Source: Ettlia oleoabundans
Lineage: Eukaryota > Chlorophyta > Chlorophyceae > Chlamydomonadales
NCBI GenBank assembly: GCA_019693395.1
Contig: JAAMXP010002995.1
Span: 1 to 42,365 of the forward strand
Reading direction: 5' to 3'
DNA: 42,365 bases
Position 1 is the stretch's first letter. The number at the start of each line of letters is the position of its first letter. Both the position numbers and the translations under genes were made by a program. The notes below the pieces were generated by a model. That model did not search any database and had not been told where the DNA came from. It saw nothing but the letters and a program-made list of their open reading frames with translations. Below, in pieces: positions 1 to 12,303 of the stretch.

Positions 1-455
1 CCCACCCACGCACACCCATGCACCCATGGCCATCTTGTTCCTTAAATCCTTTGCTGCCAGGCCAGTTATTGTGCCTCCAATATGTTGCTTTTCAAAGCTC
101 ATGCACAAAGCGGGGCCCTTAAACACGTGCAGCAGGCGTGTAATCTGCCACATTATAGCATCCCCCTCAACCAGCCAGAATGGCATGCGTTGCTTGCTTC
201 GGCTGGAAATGACGGCGTTTGTAGTGCAGTGAATTCAACAACACTAGGGTTAGCGCTTGATGGACGAGAGCGCCGACGATAGCCGGTTGGAGAGAGCAGC
301 ACATGCTGTGATGCAAAAACTAGTCACCTGTCTCACAAAGTCACCCTGCTTTTGAATTTTGTATGCACCCCTGGAAGCTGCTGGGAATGTGCATATAGAA
401 GTCCAGGCCTTCTCAGCCAGCCCTTCTAAGCCTGACCATCATCGACCTCCTTTCC

Positions 456-463
456 TATATAAA
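456..463 (+). promoter_or_regulatory. TATA-like box
   Basis: The octamer TATATAAA is followed about 30 bases later by a pyrimidine-rich stretch that could hold a transcription start, and then by a strong donor-like GTAAGT near 523. No coding exon is evident directly downstream, so this may serve a 5' untranslated exon, a non-coding transcript, or nothing. Confidence 0.3.
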
Positions 464-1127
464 GCCCCTGCTTCTCCAGTCTTTTCATCTTTTCTCTCTT
501 TTGGATTGTTGAGCAGGGCCCTTTGTAAGTAACCTCAAAAGCCCCAACAGAGCCACTACCGAGCCACCAAGTGGCAGTGCTGCTGCCAACAGGCTCTCAA
601 CCCGTGCGAAGGAGATAGATCCTCTCACCCCCTCCAGCAGGCCGTGAGCAGTAACATAGCTGGACAGGTTAAGGAACCTTCTGTTCCCGACCCTGCTCTT
701 TGTACCACACATGCATGGGGTACCGCTGTAGTTCAGGAGGCGTGCGGATGACAGGAATCTAAAATTCCCTCCCAAAACTGGGTGCATAATCTCCTCTTGC
801 AGCGCTGAGCGCGCAGCCCACCCAGTGGGATTGGGGTTGCGGCACGGCATTTATCAGCAAACCTGCTCAAGGCTCTGCCCTGGTGGCGGCACACGCTGTT
901 CCAGGGTCCTGCAAAATCAGTCCCGCGGGCGTCAGGAGCGGCAAGACGAACCTCAGTGCACCCCGCAAGCACCCGTCAGCCTCCTGGGCCCCATGCGCCT
1001 GGACAGGCCTGCTGCAGCTTCTTGCAAGGGAAGTGCTCCATGAACCCCCAATTCCGTTTGTTGATCAATAAGTTATGATTGGTTGGGGCCTCTATGGCCC
1101 ACCCCATTGGTAGGGGCGCAGATGCAG

Positions 1128-1152
1128 CACTGGTTGGAGACTCCAACCAGTG
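1128..1152. repeat. 25-bp palindrome
   Basis: Two perfect 12-base arms, CACTGGTTGGAG and CTCCAACCAGTG, are separated by a single A. The bases just outside the arms do not pair. It lies about 260 bases before the ATG at 1411, among ATTGG/CCAAT motifs, so a dimeric protein-binding site is possible but not shown. Confidence 0.85.
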
Positions 1153-1410
1153 AGAACAGAGGCAGCTGCCTTGGACGAGGGCAGCGGCCTGTAGTTCATT
1201 GCCAGCAACGCCATGCTTTGTTCATGCTGCGCGCCGCCGCCTCTCGCCGTTGTTGATGCCTCGGCTTTGTAAGCAGACCAACTTTAACTTGCATCCATAC
1301 AGCGGGCCGGGGGGCTTGGAAGAATAGCCCCCGCGCGGAGGTATCAACAACACAACCCTGCTCCACCCAGCCCCCGTTCAATTGGTTCTCAAATATCAAG
1401 GCCAAGTGCC

Positions 1411-1831
1411 ATGCCGCCCGCATTCATGGGATCCCCTTATGCCTGGGCGGCGTATGGCTTCGCGGGATTGAGCGCTCTGTGGGAGACCGGTCGTGCGCTG
1501 CGCCGCAACAGTAACTCTAGCAAGCGCTCGGGCGGGACCAATGAGTCCGAGCTAGAGCCGGCGACATCCAGGAGCACGCTAGGTACAGTGCCGCCCGCCT
1601 GCCCTGGCGATGTGGGTGCTGGCTGGGTTCCCTGCTCATGTGCTTGGCCTTGTCTTCCTCTCAATCTGCTTCCCTTTTCTTTTTCTCTCGCATGTATATC
1701 AGGCATGCAAAGTTGGAGTTGGCGACATGACGACGGGCCAAGCGATGTGCCAGCACCTTGCACACCTGTTCATAGCCCATCTGGGTGACGTGCAGCTAAG
1801 GGAGCAGCTCCTAGAAGCCCCCGGCCACTGA
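1411..1831 (+). CDS. Possible small two-exon gene, function unknown
   Basis: I do not recognise this protein. The first exon (1411-1582) opens with ATG and encodes a hydrophobic, aromatic-rich start (MPPAFMGSPYAWAAYGFAGL) followed by a basic, Ser-rich part, and ends at a good donor (G|GTACAG). Two joins are possible. Using the strong cag acceptor, exon 2 starts at 1703 and stops at 1788 with an unconvincing tail. Using the weaker aaag acceptor, exon 2 starts at 1713 and gives a more protein-like amphipathic end with Met-Cys-Gln-His and Leu-rich segments, stopping at 1829-1831, for a protein of about 96 residues. The hydrophobic start could be a membrane segment. The codon use and the CCAAT-type motifs upstream are mild support. 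It could also be a chance open frame. Confidence 0.3.
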
Positions 1832-3837
1832 AATCGCTATTCCGCGTGGGTGGCAAGATCTGCAATGACTTGGGGGCTCTTCTACCTTGTTGCGCTGTTG
1901 CTTGAGCCCGCGACGCTGTGCTGCTTCAGTGGTTGCCTGCTTCAAAGCCTTGGGTTGGGCCTCATGTGGGTGTGACAATTCCCTATGGGAGGTGTGCCAA
2001 GCCTCCACAGGAGCTGCGCCTCTGCCACTCTACCTATGGTTAGCGGTCTTTTGACCTTGATCCTCGTGTGCTGTGCACATTACCCCACCACCGCACCATG
2101 TCACCTTTGATCTTGTTCCCAGGCCACCCCGCCATCACCAGCACAGGGTGTGTTATCATGATCTCCCCTTCCCCGCCTCTTCGCGCCCCCTGCTCTGCCC
2201 CACCCCTTCTTCACCCCTTCCCCGTTGCCGTGGCCATGGTTAGATAGCTTTCGTTGTTTCGTTTGCGTTAGTTTCTTGCTGCATTGATCTGTTCAGAACC
2301 ACCTAGCAGTAGTGCCCAAGCATCCACATTTCCTTCCTGTTTCTAGTTGCAGTTTTCCCGCCCTCCTGTTCTTGTAGCTTTGCCCCTGCTGACAGCTGAC
2401 GCTGGTAATCTGTCGCCACTCCTTCCCTCATGATCTTGCACCTTGTTTCCTGACTAGCCCAGCATGTTCTGATGTTTGACTTTGTTTTGAGCTGTTCTTG
2501 CTTGCAATGCACACAGCGATGTTGCTGCCTTCCATGAAAAGTAACCATCAGACAAGTACATAACCGGAGTGAGACGGCTTGGTGGCAGTAATTAGTGCAC
2601 CGCCATCCTGACCTAGGAGCATGCCAAATCGGGTCCGCTGTTGTGGCAGCGGCTGCTGCTTCCTGTCCCCTGGCGATGCCATCCATGCGTACCAGATCGG
2701 GTGGCTGAAGTTCAGGGCTGCGTCAGGCACCGCCCCTTTCTTGCGCTTGCCCGCGCTGTCTGGCTGCAACACTGCCGGCTGTGACACCTGCAACCAGTGC
2801 AGTATAGGGGCAGGCGCTGGTATCAGACAGCTTAAGGACCACCGCAAAACCAGCTGGAAGTGGTAGACACATGCTGCCGGCAGTTGATGTGGGTGGTCTG
2901 CTTTTAAACCACTGCACCGGCTGCACAGCCACCCACCGCCCAGCCGCGGTGCCCAGGAGTATGTGCGGGAGCTTCCGCCTCCCGCACATACTCCTTGGAG
3001 GGGGGCTTGGGGTCGTAGAAGCTGAGGTGGGGTTTGCATGCGCACTGTGTGCAAACATGTTTGGCTGGCTGGTGCGCTGCCACGCGTGCTGCGCTAGCTG
3101 CCCCGTCATCTCACACTCGCTACTATGACACATCCCTCAGGGTTTGAGGATTGCGTTACCACATGCACCCGCAGGAAAATGGGGCATGACAGCTGTCAGT
3201 CGCCGCTTTTTTGCAAAGCGCCCTGGCCAGCTGGTGGGATGAAGGCGACAATGGCACGCAGCGCCGGCACTCGGGCATCAACTGCCACCTTTCTTACCTG
3301 CAAACCTATCTGGCGGGAATTTCGCCATTCATGATGTTAAGGCTTTCCCTACATGCAGCTCCAGCACCGCAGGCAGCAGTGGCTTTGCAAGACCGGCGCC
3401 CGCCGGCCGCTGCGTTGGCGGTGTGCTGAGCTGTGAATTGCAATACTTAGGGATGGAGGGCAGCCACGTCGTTACGTTTTGCATCGATTTTACCGATTCT
3501 GCCAGTCACAAGGCATGCTGAGCAGAGCCCAGCACTAGCCGATGGCGGTGAGTGAGCTCTTCAGGGGCGGCATATATGCAACCATCGTTTCGGATGACTC
3601 GCGCCGCCGCTGCTATGTCAAGACCCGTTGACTGTAGCCGACCGCATGTGGCAGCTACTGCAGACTTGTGCCGCCACCGCCTGGCCGCTGTCTTGTCCCT
3701 TTTCCCTGCAGGCCATAGCACACTTCTTGCAGCGGCCGTAGAGCTCCTACCTCACCTGCGCGTCCTACAGACCCGCAATTACTGCAGCGCGCATCTTCAC
3801 GCAGCATAAAGCAACAGCACAGCAGTCGGGTGCCGTC
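1832..3837. other. Unassigned region before MED6
   Basis: Several frames of 60-170 codons are open on both strands, but none shows a known motif or a consistent exon structure. The only distinct structure is the perfect hairpin at 2955-2995. The last few hundred bases presumably contain the MED6 promoter; I see no TATA box there. Confidence 0.4.
2955..2995. repeat. Perfect hairpin, 17-bp arms, 7-base loop
   Basis: The arm AGGAGTATGTGCGGGAG (2955-2971) is exactly reverse-complemented by 2979-2995, with the loop CTTCCGC between. After one mismatched pair, two further pairs extend the stem outward. It sits outside any gene I can model. It could be a small-RNA precursor, the remnant of an inverted-repeat element, or a regulatory stem. 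Confidence 0.9.
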
Positions 3838-5579
3838 ATGGCAGCGGGAGAGGTGCCGAGCCACGTTGTGACCGAGGACTTGACCGGCACCTGCTGGCGT
3901 GATGACTTGTGGCTGGCTGCCTTTGGTCTCCACCATGGAAATGTGCTGGACTACTTCAGCTTGTCCCCATTCTACGATAGGAACTGCGCAAACGAGCGCG
4001 GCTTCCTGGCGGGCAAGCCCCGCTCCCAGCCGCCGTGAGTAGTGAGCAGGGCCGGAGGATGGGTCCGCTGCAGAAGCGGCAGTGGGTACCATACAGATAC
4101 CCACACATCACTGGTGGATGACCCGATCTATGCGACAGACAAAAATTGCAGCTGTTAGGTGGCATGCGCCAACCTTTCGCCAGCTTGTCAGCCACTTTTC
4201 TGGCGTGTAGATTTGTGGCAGCGCCCGTCCTGTCACCTTCCCCAAGGTAACTATCACCCTCCTCAACTACCTGTCTTCTTGCCCATCCGCCGCAGTGCCC
4301 TGGGGGAGGGAGTGGAGTATCTGCTAGCTGACTCGCAGCCACCACACCTGTTCATACTGAGGAAGATGTACCGTCACAAGGGCGGTACCATCACCACCCT
4401 GGCCTTCTACTACATTCTGGATGGATCCATCTACCAGGCCCCATCCCTGCAGTCAGCACTGCAGGCCCGCATGGTGAGCTGCAGGCTGCTCGTGTGGCAA
4501 ATGGGGGTGGGTGGATGGGCGGGCGCTCGTGGTGCTGGTTGTGTGTGTGGGCAGTGGGGATGGGGTGGGGGTCGAGGGGTAGGCAGGGCACGGGACAGTT
4601 AGCGGTAAAACCCTGCTGTGGTATGGGGGATTGGTAACACACGAACAGTTTTGAGGCACCCGGGCGGGCGGTTCAGTAACTGTTGCCAAATTCCAGAGGC
4701 TGCCACCTAGGTTGAGCTCTGCTAGGCATTTGCTGGCTGACGCCAGTCATTGTGCATGCTACCCGCCTGCCCACAACGTTTTTGGTCCTCCCCATTTGCA
4801 TTTTACGTGTTTGCAGCAGCGCTGCATGTTCAGCATCAAGTCGGCTTTCAAGGACATGCAGCGAGACTTGGCGCCGTTGTCGCAGGGTGAGGGAGGGGCT
4901 GGTGGTGGCTAGTTTGCTGGCTCGTTGGCTTGCCTGACATGTGCTCGTCGTGCTGCACTGCTCCAGGGTTGAAGGTGTGCCCAACTCAACTGCACGTGTT
5001 GCACTTATCCCATGTGCATTCCTCCCTGCTGCAGCCATTAGCCAACAGCACGAGCAGAGCGCTCTAGAGCGAGAGCTTGCTGCGGGGCGGGAGGTGCCGC
5101 GCGTGCTGACTGCGGCAGACAGGGAGCAGCAGCAGCGGGTGGAGGCAAATGTTAGACATGTGCTGCGGCAGGTCAGGGGGGGCTGTGCGCCAGGGAGGTT
5201 TCTTGACGTATGTTGATACATTGATACATTTATACATTGATACATTGATACATCAGTTTATGTTGAGTGGGCATATGAGGAGCGTTGTTGCAGAGGCTTA
5301 CAAGTGTAGCGACATCTGTCGCTGACAAAAGCAGCATTGGCCCACCTTGCTGCCCGCCCTGCTGCTGTGCCCCTGCAGTTCCCTCTACCAGTGTTTGCGG
5401 CATCGCTGGAGCCTGAAGCAGCGTTGGCAGCAGGCAGCGGTGAACCTTCACAGCTAAAAGTGGAGCAAGAGCCGGGCCCCGGCCCGCCGGCAGCAGCGGG
5501 TGCACGCTCAGCAGCAGCAGCGGCGCCCGGGGGCAGGGCAGCGCCAATGATGTCTGCTGCAGCCAGCCATGGCACTTGA
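3838..5579 (+). CDS. MED6: Mediator complex subunit 6
   Basis: This encodes a head-module subunit of Mediator, the nuclear coactivator linking transcription factors to RNA polymerase II. Exons: 3838-4034, 4296-4473, 4817-4886, 5035-5171, 5379-5579. All phases close, giving 260 residues, normal for the family. The conserved MED6 core is plain: TGTCWRDDLWL near residue 16, then DYFSLSPFYDRNCANE, then GVEYLL, PHLFILRK, and the hallmark YYILDGSIYQAP, followed by SIKSAFKDM. The C-terminus is Ala/Gly/Pro-rich. The ATG has a good context (GTCATGG). Exon 3 has a tandem cagcag acceptor, so one Gln may be optional. Intron 4 carries an 8-base tandem repeat. The next gene, RPS14, is convergent. Confidence 0.93.
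5213..5252 (+). repeat. 8-bp tandem repeat, five units
   Basis: Five head-to-tail copies of TTGATACA lie at 5213-5252; the third is TTTATACA. The array is inside MED6 intron 4, about 40 bases after the donor. It is AT-rich in an otherwise GC-rich region, and is likely a simple minisatellite. Confidence 0.9.
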
Positions 5580-5671
5580 GCGAATCACCCCTGATTCGGG
5601 GTGTGTGGCTAAAAGTATCTGATTGCTGTTGATCAAATCAATCAAGCCGAAGCCAACCCATTCCATTGAGC

Positions 5672-5676
5672 TGTAA
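5672..5676 (+). terminator. TGTAA polyadenylation signal of MED6
   Basis: TGTAA is the usual nuclear polyadenylation signal of chlorophyte algae. This copy lies about 93 bases after the MED6 stop. A second TGTAA follows near 5722 and could be used instead. Confidence 0.55.
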
Positions 5677-5825
5677 GCATCTGGTGAAGTTACTTCAGTG
5701 CTGCCTTCAACAGATGCAATTCTGTAATCTCAACATGCTCCTCCCTTTGCCAGCTTGGGCCTTGACGTATGCCTGGCGCTGCACCTACTCAGTGTGTTGT
5801 GGTACGAAATATGTGTGGGCCTGCC

Positions 5826-5830
5826 TTACA
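5826..5830 (-). terminator. TGTAA polyadenylation signal of RPS14
   Basis: TTACA on the plus strand reads TGTAA on the minus strand, about 246 bases after the RPS14 stop. It is assigned by position and motif only. Confidence 0.5.
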
Positions 5831-6075
5831 TCCTGCCAACCGTGGCGTAACAGGACAAATAGTACAGACACACACGCAATAAATTCCTGCTCCAACCATG
5901 GCAGCATCCTGCACTAGGCAGCTGCCGCCGCACAGGCGCCCACGAAAGCGCTGGCGCCAATCGTAGTCACGCCGCAGAGGCAGCTGCCACGGCCCAGGCA
6001 GCGAACTGGGCTGGGCTGGGAAGCCGGGCGCCAGTCCGACTGTCCAGCAGCAGTGACGGCGGCGTAGCCGCTTGC

Positions 6076-7301
<1,226 letters not shown>

Positions 7302-7895
7302 CTTGGCTGCAAAGAACAAGTCGGGAGTCATGGTTGGAGCCATAAGTCATTGGAATCTTGTTGCAAAGACTGCATGTGGCTCAGATGAGCGCAATCGGAA
7401 AGGGAGACGAGGGACGGAGGAGCAGCCTGGCCGGCAGCAGGCGGGAGCAACAGCACGCTGGGAGGGACAGCGGCCAGCACGCTGGTCCCCAGCAGTGTCT
7501 TCCGCCTTTCCTCCGTTGAGATAAGCATGGAGGCGGCTGGGGAAGCGAGTTGCATGCCCCGCTGTGGCCATGAGGGTCGACGACCACGATGCGCACCCAG
7601 CAATCACCACAACATGCAGCAAAACTGTAGAGGCCGAAACGTGCAGCAGGCGGCGGGCCTGCCAGCCCGAGCAGCTCGGCGCGCTTGGCAGCTCACCCTG
7701 AGTAGGGGAAAGGCAGGGGACCGTGAGGTTGCCTCCTTTCCAGCGAGGGCCAGGTTTTGGAGAGGGTGAGGGGGACGCTGGCGGCCGCTTTGCGGGCAGC
7801 GGGCTGCGTGCCAGCTCAGCAAGGACCCAGGAAAGAAGCCTGCTGTGCGGTTCCGCAGTCGTTCCGGCCGACAGCAGTCATCATAGCATTGGAAT
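7302..7895. promoter_or_regulatory. Divergent promoter region RPS14/esterase
   Basis: These 594 bases separate two start codons pointing away from each other, so both promoters and 5' untranslated regions must lie here unless extra upstream exons exist. Several overlapping open frames are present on both strands, but none resembles a protein family. I see no TATA box. Confidence 0.5.
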
Positions 7896-10800
7896 TTGGG
7901 AATGACATGCTTCGCCGCGCCTCCCGGCGGCGCCCCGATTGGCCAAAGGAAGAGAGCGGTCACCGGACCTGGAGAGGGTTCAAAAGGGCACCAGCAGCGG
8001 TCCACGAGCACCTGGCTGCAGCAGCTGGCGGCATGGTGGCCGTCCGCACGCTTGAGCCAGGCCACCGTCTCGGCAACGGCGGCGGCACCTCTCGCCGCTG
8101 ACACCCACAGCGCTGCTAACAATGAAGCCGCGAGTGGGATGTGCGATAGTGCAGATAGCTTGCTTGGGCAGGGATCCAATGCAGAAGGCTGGGCTGGCGC
8201 CAGCAGTGCCAGCCAGGCGCAAGTGCTGGACGGCGTGGAGTGTTCCGGTGCTGCCGCTCCGAAGCCTGTAGAGGAGCACCTGATTGTAATGGTGCATGGA
8301 CTGTTTGGCACCACCGAGAACTGGAAGGTGAGCATGTCTCAAAGCAGCTTATATTCACGGCGACAGCAGCTGGGGATTGGCGAGCGGTGTGCTGCATCAT
8401 GCAAACCACCTTCCCGCTTCCGCGGTTTCACCTTGAAGGGTCGGTAGGCGTCGCATGCCAGCCCACCAGTTTGCTTTCCCGCATGTTGCTCCTGCTCAAC
8501 CCTCTCCTTCAGGCCATCAGCCAGCTCCTGGCTCAGCACCTGGACCCCACCACCACCGTCCTCTTTGTATCACACTGCAATGAGAGGCAGCGCACGTTTG
8601 AGGGGGTGGATGTGTGTGGGGAGCGGCTGGCGGAAGAAATCCGGCGGGTGGCGGCACAGCACCCGGGGCTGAAGCGCATCTCAATCATGGGACACAGCAT
8701 GGGCGGGCTGATCAGGTGCAGAGCTGCATTCCTGGATCAATTGTGGGGTTGAGGTGGTGGACTGCTTGTCGTCTGGGCTGTTGAGTAGATTACGGGACAA
8801 CCATGGGAGTGGTTGTGGAACCCATCTCCCTAGTGGTGCAGTAAGAATGTCAGTAAGGGTCAAGGCATTTTGAGTTTAATTGGGTGGCAGACGTGGTGTG
8901 CTAACAAGGAAGAGCAGGATGCTCCGCCGCAGCGATGCTGCATACTTGCTAATCCGCACATCGAATACTCGCTATTACCTGTCCCACAACCCCCTGTGCT
9001 GCACCCTATGCCCTGACCTTTCCCTGGCTTCCTGTCCCATGCAGCCGTTACGCGGCGGGGCGGTTGTACGACCCCGCCAGCGGCACCATGGCTGGGCTGT
9101 CCCCCTGCCACTTCATTGCCATGGCCACCCCTCACCTAGGATGTGATGCACAGCACAGCCCCGCCCAGGTGAATGCATGACTGAGCTCAGCGCTCAAAGC
9201 ACGCTAGCTAGCCAGCTTGGCCTGCAGGCAGGCAGAGCCGCAGAGCCGCTTTTCATGAACATTCCTGCTGACTGGTTGACTTATTCAGCCCCATTCTTGC
9301 CTGCTGCTTTTTATGCTTGGTGTCACACACTGTTTGTCATTCCCCTACTCTCTATATCCTCAGCCATTGGCCTTGCCTCTGTTTGTATTCTGGCCATGCC
9401 GCAGGTGCCTCTGATCAATTGGCTGTCGTCGGTGCCAGCAGTGGGCAGCATCGTGTCGGTGAGTGCGGCGGCAGCTGCTTAGCGAACCAAAGCTGCTGCC
9501 ACTCGTTTGCTGGAAACCAAAGCTGCAACTCACCGCTGCCAGTCTTGCCGCTACCAGCACTTGATGCCCAGCTGCCTCCCTCACCTTAAGCTCCCGCCAG
9601 CGCCTGTGCCTCTGCTCTTCGCCTCTGGTGCCACCTTTGCTATCCCTGCCATTGCTTGTGCAGGAGCTTGCGGCGCCAGTGTCTCAGCTTACCCTGGGCA
9701 GGGTGGGACGCCAGTTCTTCCTCTCAGACGCACAAGAGGAGGTACGGGATGCGAGCACAGCAGCTGAGCAGCTGGGCAACAAGTGGCAGCAGCAGGGGCA
9801 ACAGCACCTACAGCAGCTGCAGCAGGAGCCCCAGCAGCAGCAGCAACAGCAGGGTGGCAGGGGTGATGCTGGTGGCAGTAGCAGCCGCCAGCCGCTCATC
9901 TACCGGCTCACCCAAGACCATCCAGAGGAGGTGGGTGGGCAGTGCTGCCCAGCTTTGGTCCCATCCTGCCGCCAGCCTGGGGCTGCGTCATGCATGGGGA
10001 CAAAGATTCCCTCGGCTTCTGGCACAGGCTTCTCATCCTGCACCCGCTGCACATCACCGGCCTTGCACCCCCATGCCGCTGGTCCACATGCCTGTATCAT
10101 TGCACCTGCCCGTCTGCTGTGGCTTACCACCTTCCTGTACCCCCCACACCCCTCCCTTCTACCCACCGCAGGGCCTGCTGTTCATGTCTGCCCTGGCCAG
10201 CTTTGAGACACGCACCCTGTACGCCAACAGCAGCGGGGACCACCTGGTGGGCTGGGCCAACAGCTCACTCAGGCGCCTGCAGCAGCTGCCAGCTAAGAGC
10301 AGCAGGTGGGTGCGCCGTGCTGCCTCATGCGGTGCGGGATGAAGCTTTGAGGCAGGTACATTTGCCAAGGGAGAGCAAAAGGGCTAAGCCAGCTGCCCGG
10401 AGCTGCCCTTTGCAATGCTCAAAAATTGATAAACTGAACACCACCACCACCCCACCAACCCCCCACCCACCCCCACCACACCCCCCCCGCTGCTGCAGGG
10501 GCAGTGGGGTGATTAGGGAGGACCCCCTGGAGACAGCATGGGCGCCACACAAACGCCCACAGCTGCACGTCAGCCCTGCCGCCGCAGCTCTACACAGCGA
10601 TGAGGCGCGGCGTCTCAGCGAGCAGGCCATCCTAAGCGCACGCAGCGCCGGGCAGCTGGGGGGAGGGGGCACCTCGGAAAGCAAAGGCGCCCCAGGCGGC
10701 GGCGCCTTGCCGGCTATAGAGAGCGGATCAGAGGAGGCGCCTCTGGCTTCAGCGGCTGTTAGTAGTACCCTGCAGTCACAGCACCAGCAGCAGCTGGCAC

Positions 10801-11569
10801 AGGGGAAGCGTGCTGTTGGTTTGGCAGGCGTATTGGAAGTGGCAGCTTGTGGTGGCCAGTCCCTGGGCTCACCATCCGGAAGCGCCCCTAGCAGCAGCCT
10901 TGCTGGCATGGGCAGCATAGGCAGCTTGGGCAGCAGCGCTGCTTCCCTTCAACTGAGCAGGCAGGTGGCTGTCAGTGAGGCGGCAGGCGTTGCAGGCACC
11001 ACCAGCAACAGGAACGGCGGCTGGAATGTCAGCTATGAGAGCAGCAGCAAGGTTGGCAGCGGTGCGAGTGTTCCCAGCAGCAGTAGCAGCGTGGGCAGTG
11101 GAGGTGGCAGCACCCAGGAGCGTCAGCGTGTGGAGGAGATGCTGTGCCGGCTGCAGGCGCTGAGCTGGCGACGGGTGGACGTTTGCTTCGGGGCCACGCT
11201 GCTGCCGCTACTGTCGCACCAGCACATACAAATGCAGCGGTGAGTGATGGCTTGACTTTACATGTCTTTTTTATCTGAACCCGTGGCGTGCGTTTGTTTC
11301 AGTCTCCTTTCCTGCCTGCGATCCCTGGCCGCTGTCAACTGTTGCTCATTAGATGCCCAACCTGTTGAAGGGAAACAAGTGTGTCTGGCTGGCCACGCCA
11401 CACTGAGCTGACGACCCTCCATCAACGCTTAGCGGCTGCACTGTCTGGCTGCAGGTGGTGGGTGAACTGGCCGGGTCGGGCTGTAGTGAAGCACCTGGCA
11501 CTCCAGATCCAGGCCATGGAGCAGCTGCGGCAGCACGCACCTCAGCGTTCGCAGCACCACCAGCACTAG
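7896..11569 (+). CDS. DUF676-family lipase/serine esterase
   Basis: This is a predicted alpha/beta-hydrolase of the DUF676 family (yeast ROG1-like and plant putative serine esterases), acting on lipid esters; the substrate is unknown. Exons: 7896-8327, 8513-8715, 9045-9168, 9405-9458, 9664-9930, 10172-10305, 10499-11239, 11455-11569; phases close, 689 residues. Visible motifs are the oxyanion strand LIVMVHGLFG near residue 130, the nucleophile elbow GHSMGGLI near 209, MATPHLG, then YANSSGDHLVGWANSSLRR carrying the acid-residue region, and the C-terminal LSHQHIQMQ segment typical of the family. The N-terminal 120 residues are poorly conserved, so a later Met (MCDSADSL, about residue 82) is an alternative start. 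Exons 5 and 7 carry Gln-rich and Ser/Gly/Ala-rich insertions. Without its flanks it could be confused with generic lipases, but the order of motifs fits DUF676. Confidence 0.88.
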
Positions 11570-11752
11570 CAGCAGGAGCAGGACACCCAGCAGGAGTGCG
11601 CTGGATTGTAGCATATGGTTAGGCAGCCACAGCAGGCGCATGGTCTCTGTGCACTGGCAGGTCGCTGTTGTGTTGCAGACTGTGTTGCTAGGTTGACCTG
11701 CATAGTGTGTTCTCTGAACCACCAAGTGACGCCATCCCAGGTTTATCTTTGT

Positions 11753-11757
11753 TGTAA
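11753..11757 (+). terminator. TGTAA polyadenylation signal of esterase gene
   Basis: TGTAA lies about 184 bases after the esterase stop and is the first clear copy downstream. Confidence 0.5.
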
Positions 11758-11864
11758 AGTATGAACAGGAATAGTTGTTACTGCTGCTATCGACATTAGC
11801 GGTGCTGACAAGGTTGTCAGGACCCTGTGGTATGTTTTTCTCGAGAAAGCTGTGGCATTGTGTT

Positions 11865-11869
11865 TTACA
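11865..11869 (-). terminator. TGTAA polyadenylation signal of SWT1-like gene
   Basis: This is TTACA on the plus strand. It lies about 435 bases past the stop of the minus-strand gene, making a long 3' untranslated region. The assignment is tentative. Confidence 0.35.
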
Positions 11870-12303
11870 AGACTACAAGCCACGCCTCTCATGCCATTGC
11901 CATCGGCAAATGGCGCCTCAGGCAAACAAGCCTTCTGGTTGGCACAAATGGAGGAGGGGTACAAAATACATGTATGGAGGCCGCTCTGCTGTATGGGCAG
12001 GGCAAGGGCCATCATGGTCTTGTTAGCTAATACGCTGCTGCATGCAAGGGAAAAACATGGCAGGCAAGGGCAGGGGAGGGCACACAAAATAGTAACACAT
12101 GCAAGAACATCAAGGCAAAGGCAAGGGCAAGGTGGCTCTAAGTAGCAAGGCATGGCGGCCTCAGCCCGTTTGCTGTGGTAACGCCAGCAGTGAGGTTGTC
12201 TGGTGGCGAGCGCAGCATTGCGTCAAAGGGCCGCTTCCCATGCACTGCGGGAGGTGCATAAGAAGACGGGAGGACCAGAAGAGTTGATGCGTGGCAGCTG
12301 ACG

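Larger units (their letters stand above)
1..1410. other. Unassigned leading region
   Basis: No open frame here has recognisable protein character. It holds a TATA-like box (456-463), several ATTGG/CCAAT-type motifs between about 1078 and 1385, and a 25-bp palindrome (1128-1152). The right-hand part could be the promoter of the small candidate gene at 1411. The opposite-strand frame at 485-850 has no recognisable domain. Confidence 0.4.
5580..6075. other. Convergent intergenic region MED6/RPS14
   Basis: This holds the 3' untranslated ends of two convergent genes. There is no gene in it that I can support. TGTAA motifs occur on both strands (5672-5676 plus, 5826-5830 minus). Confidence 0.6.
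11570..12303. other. Convergent intergenic region
   Basis: This region between the esterase and the SWT1-like gene holds both 3' untranslated ends. Open frames of 60-136 codons occur but show no family signal. Confidence 0.5.

Noticed and set aside
2548..3054. 168-codon minus-strand frame
   Set aside because: No motif, no matching exons and unlike coding sequence of the neighbours; the frame crosses the hairpin at 2955-2995.
9825..9855. CAG microsatellite as an independent element
   Set aside because: It is an in-frame polyglutamine insertion of the esterase exon 5, like many others in this window.
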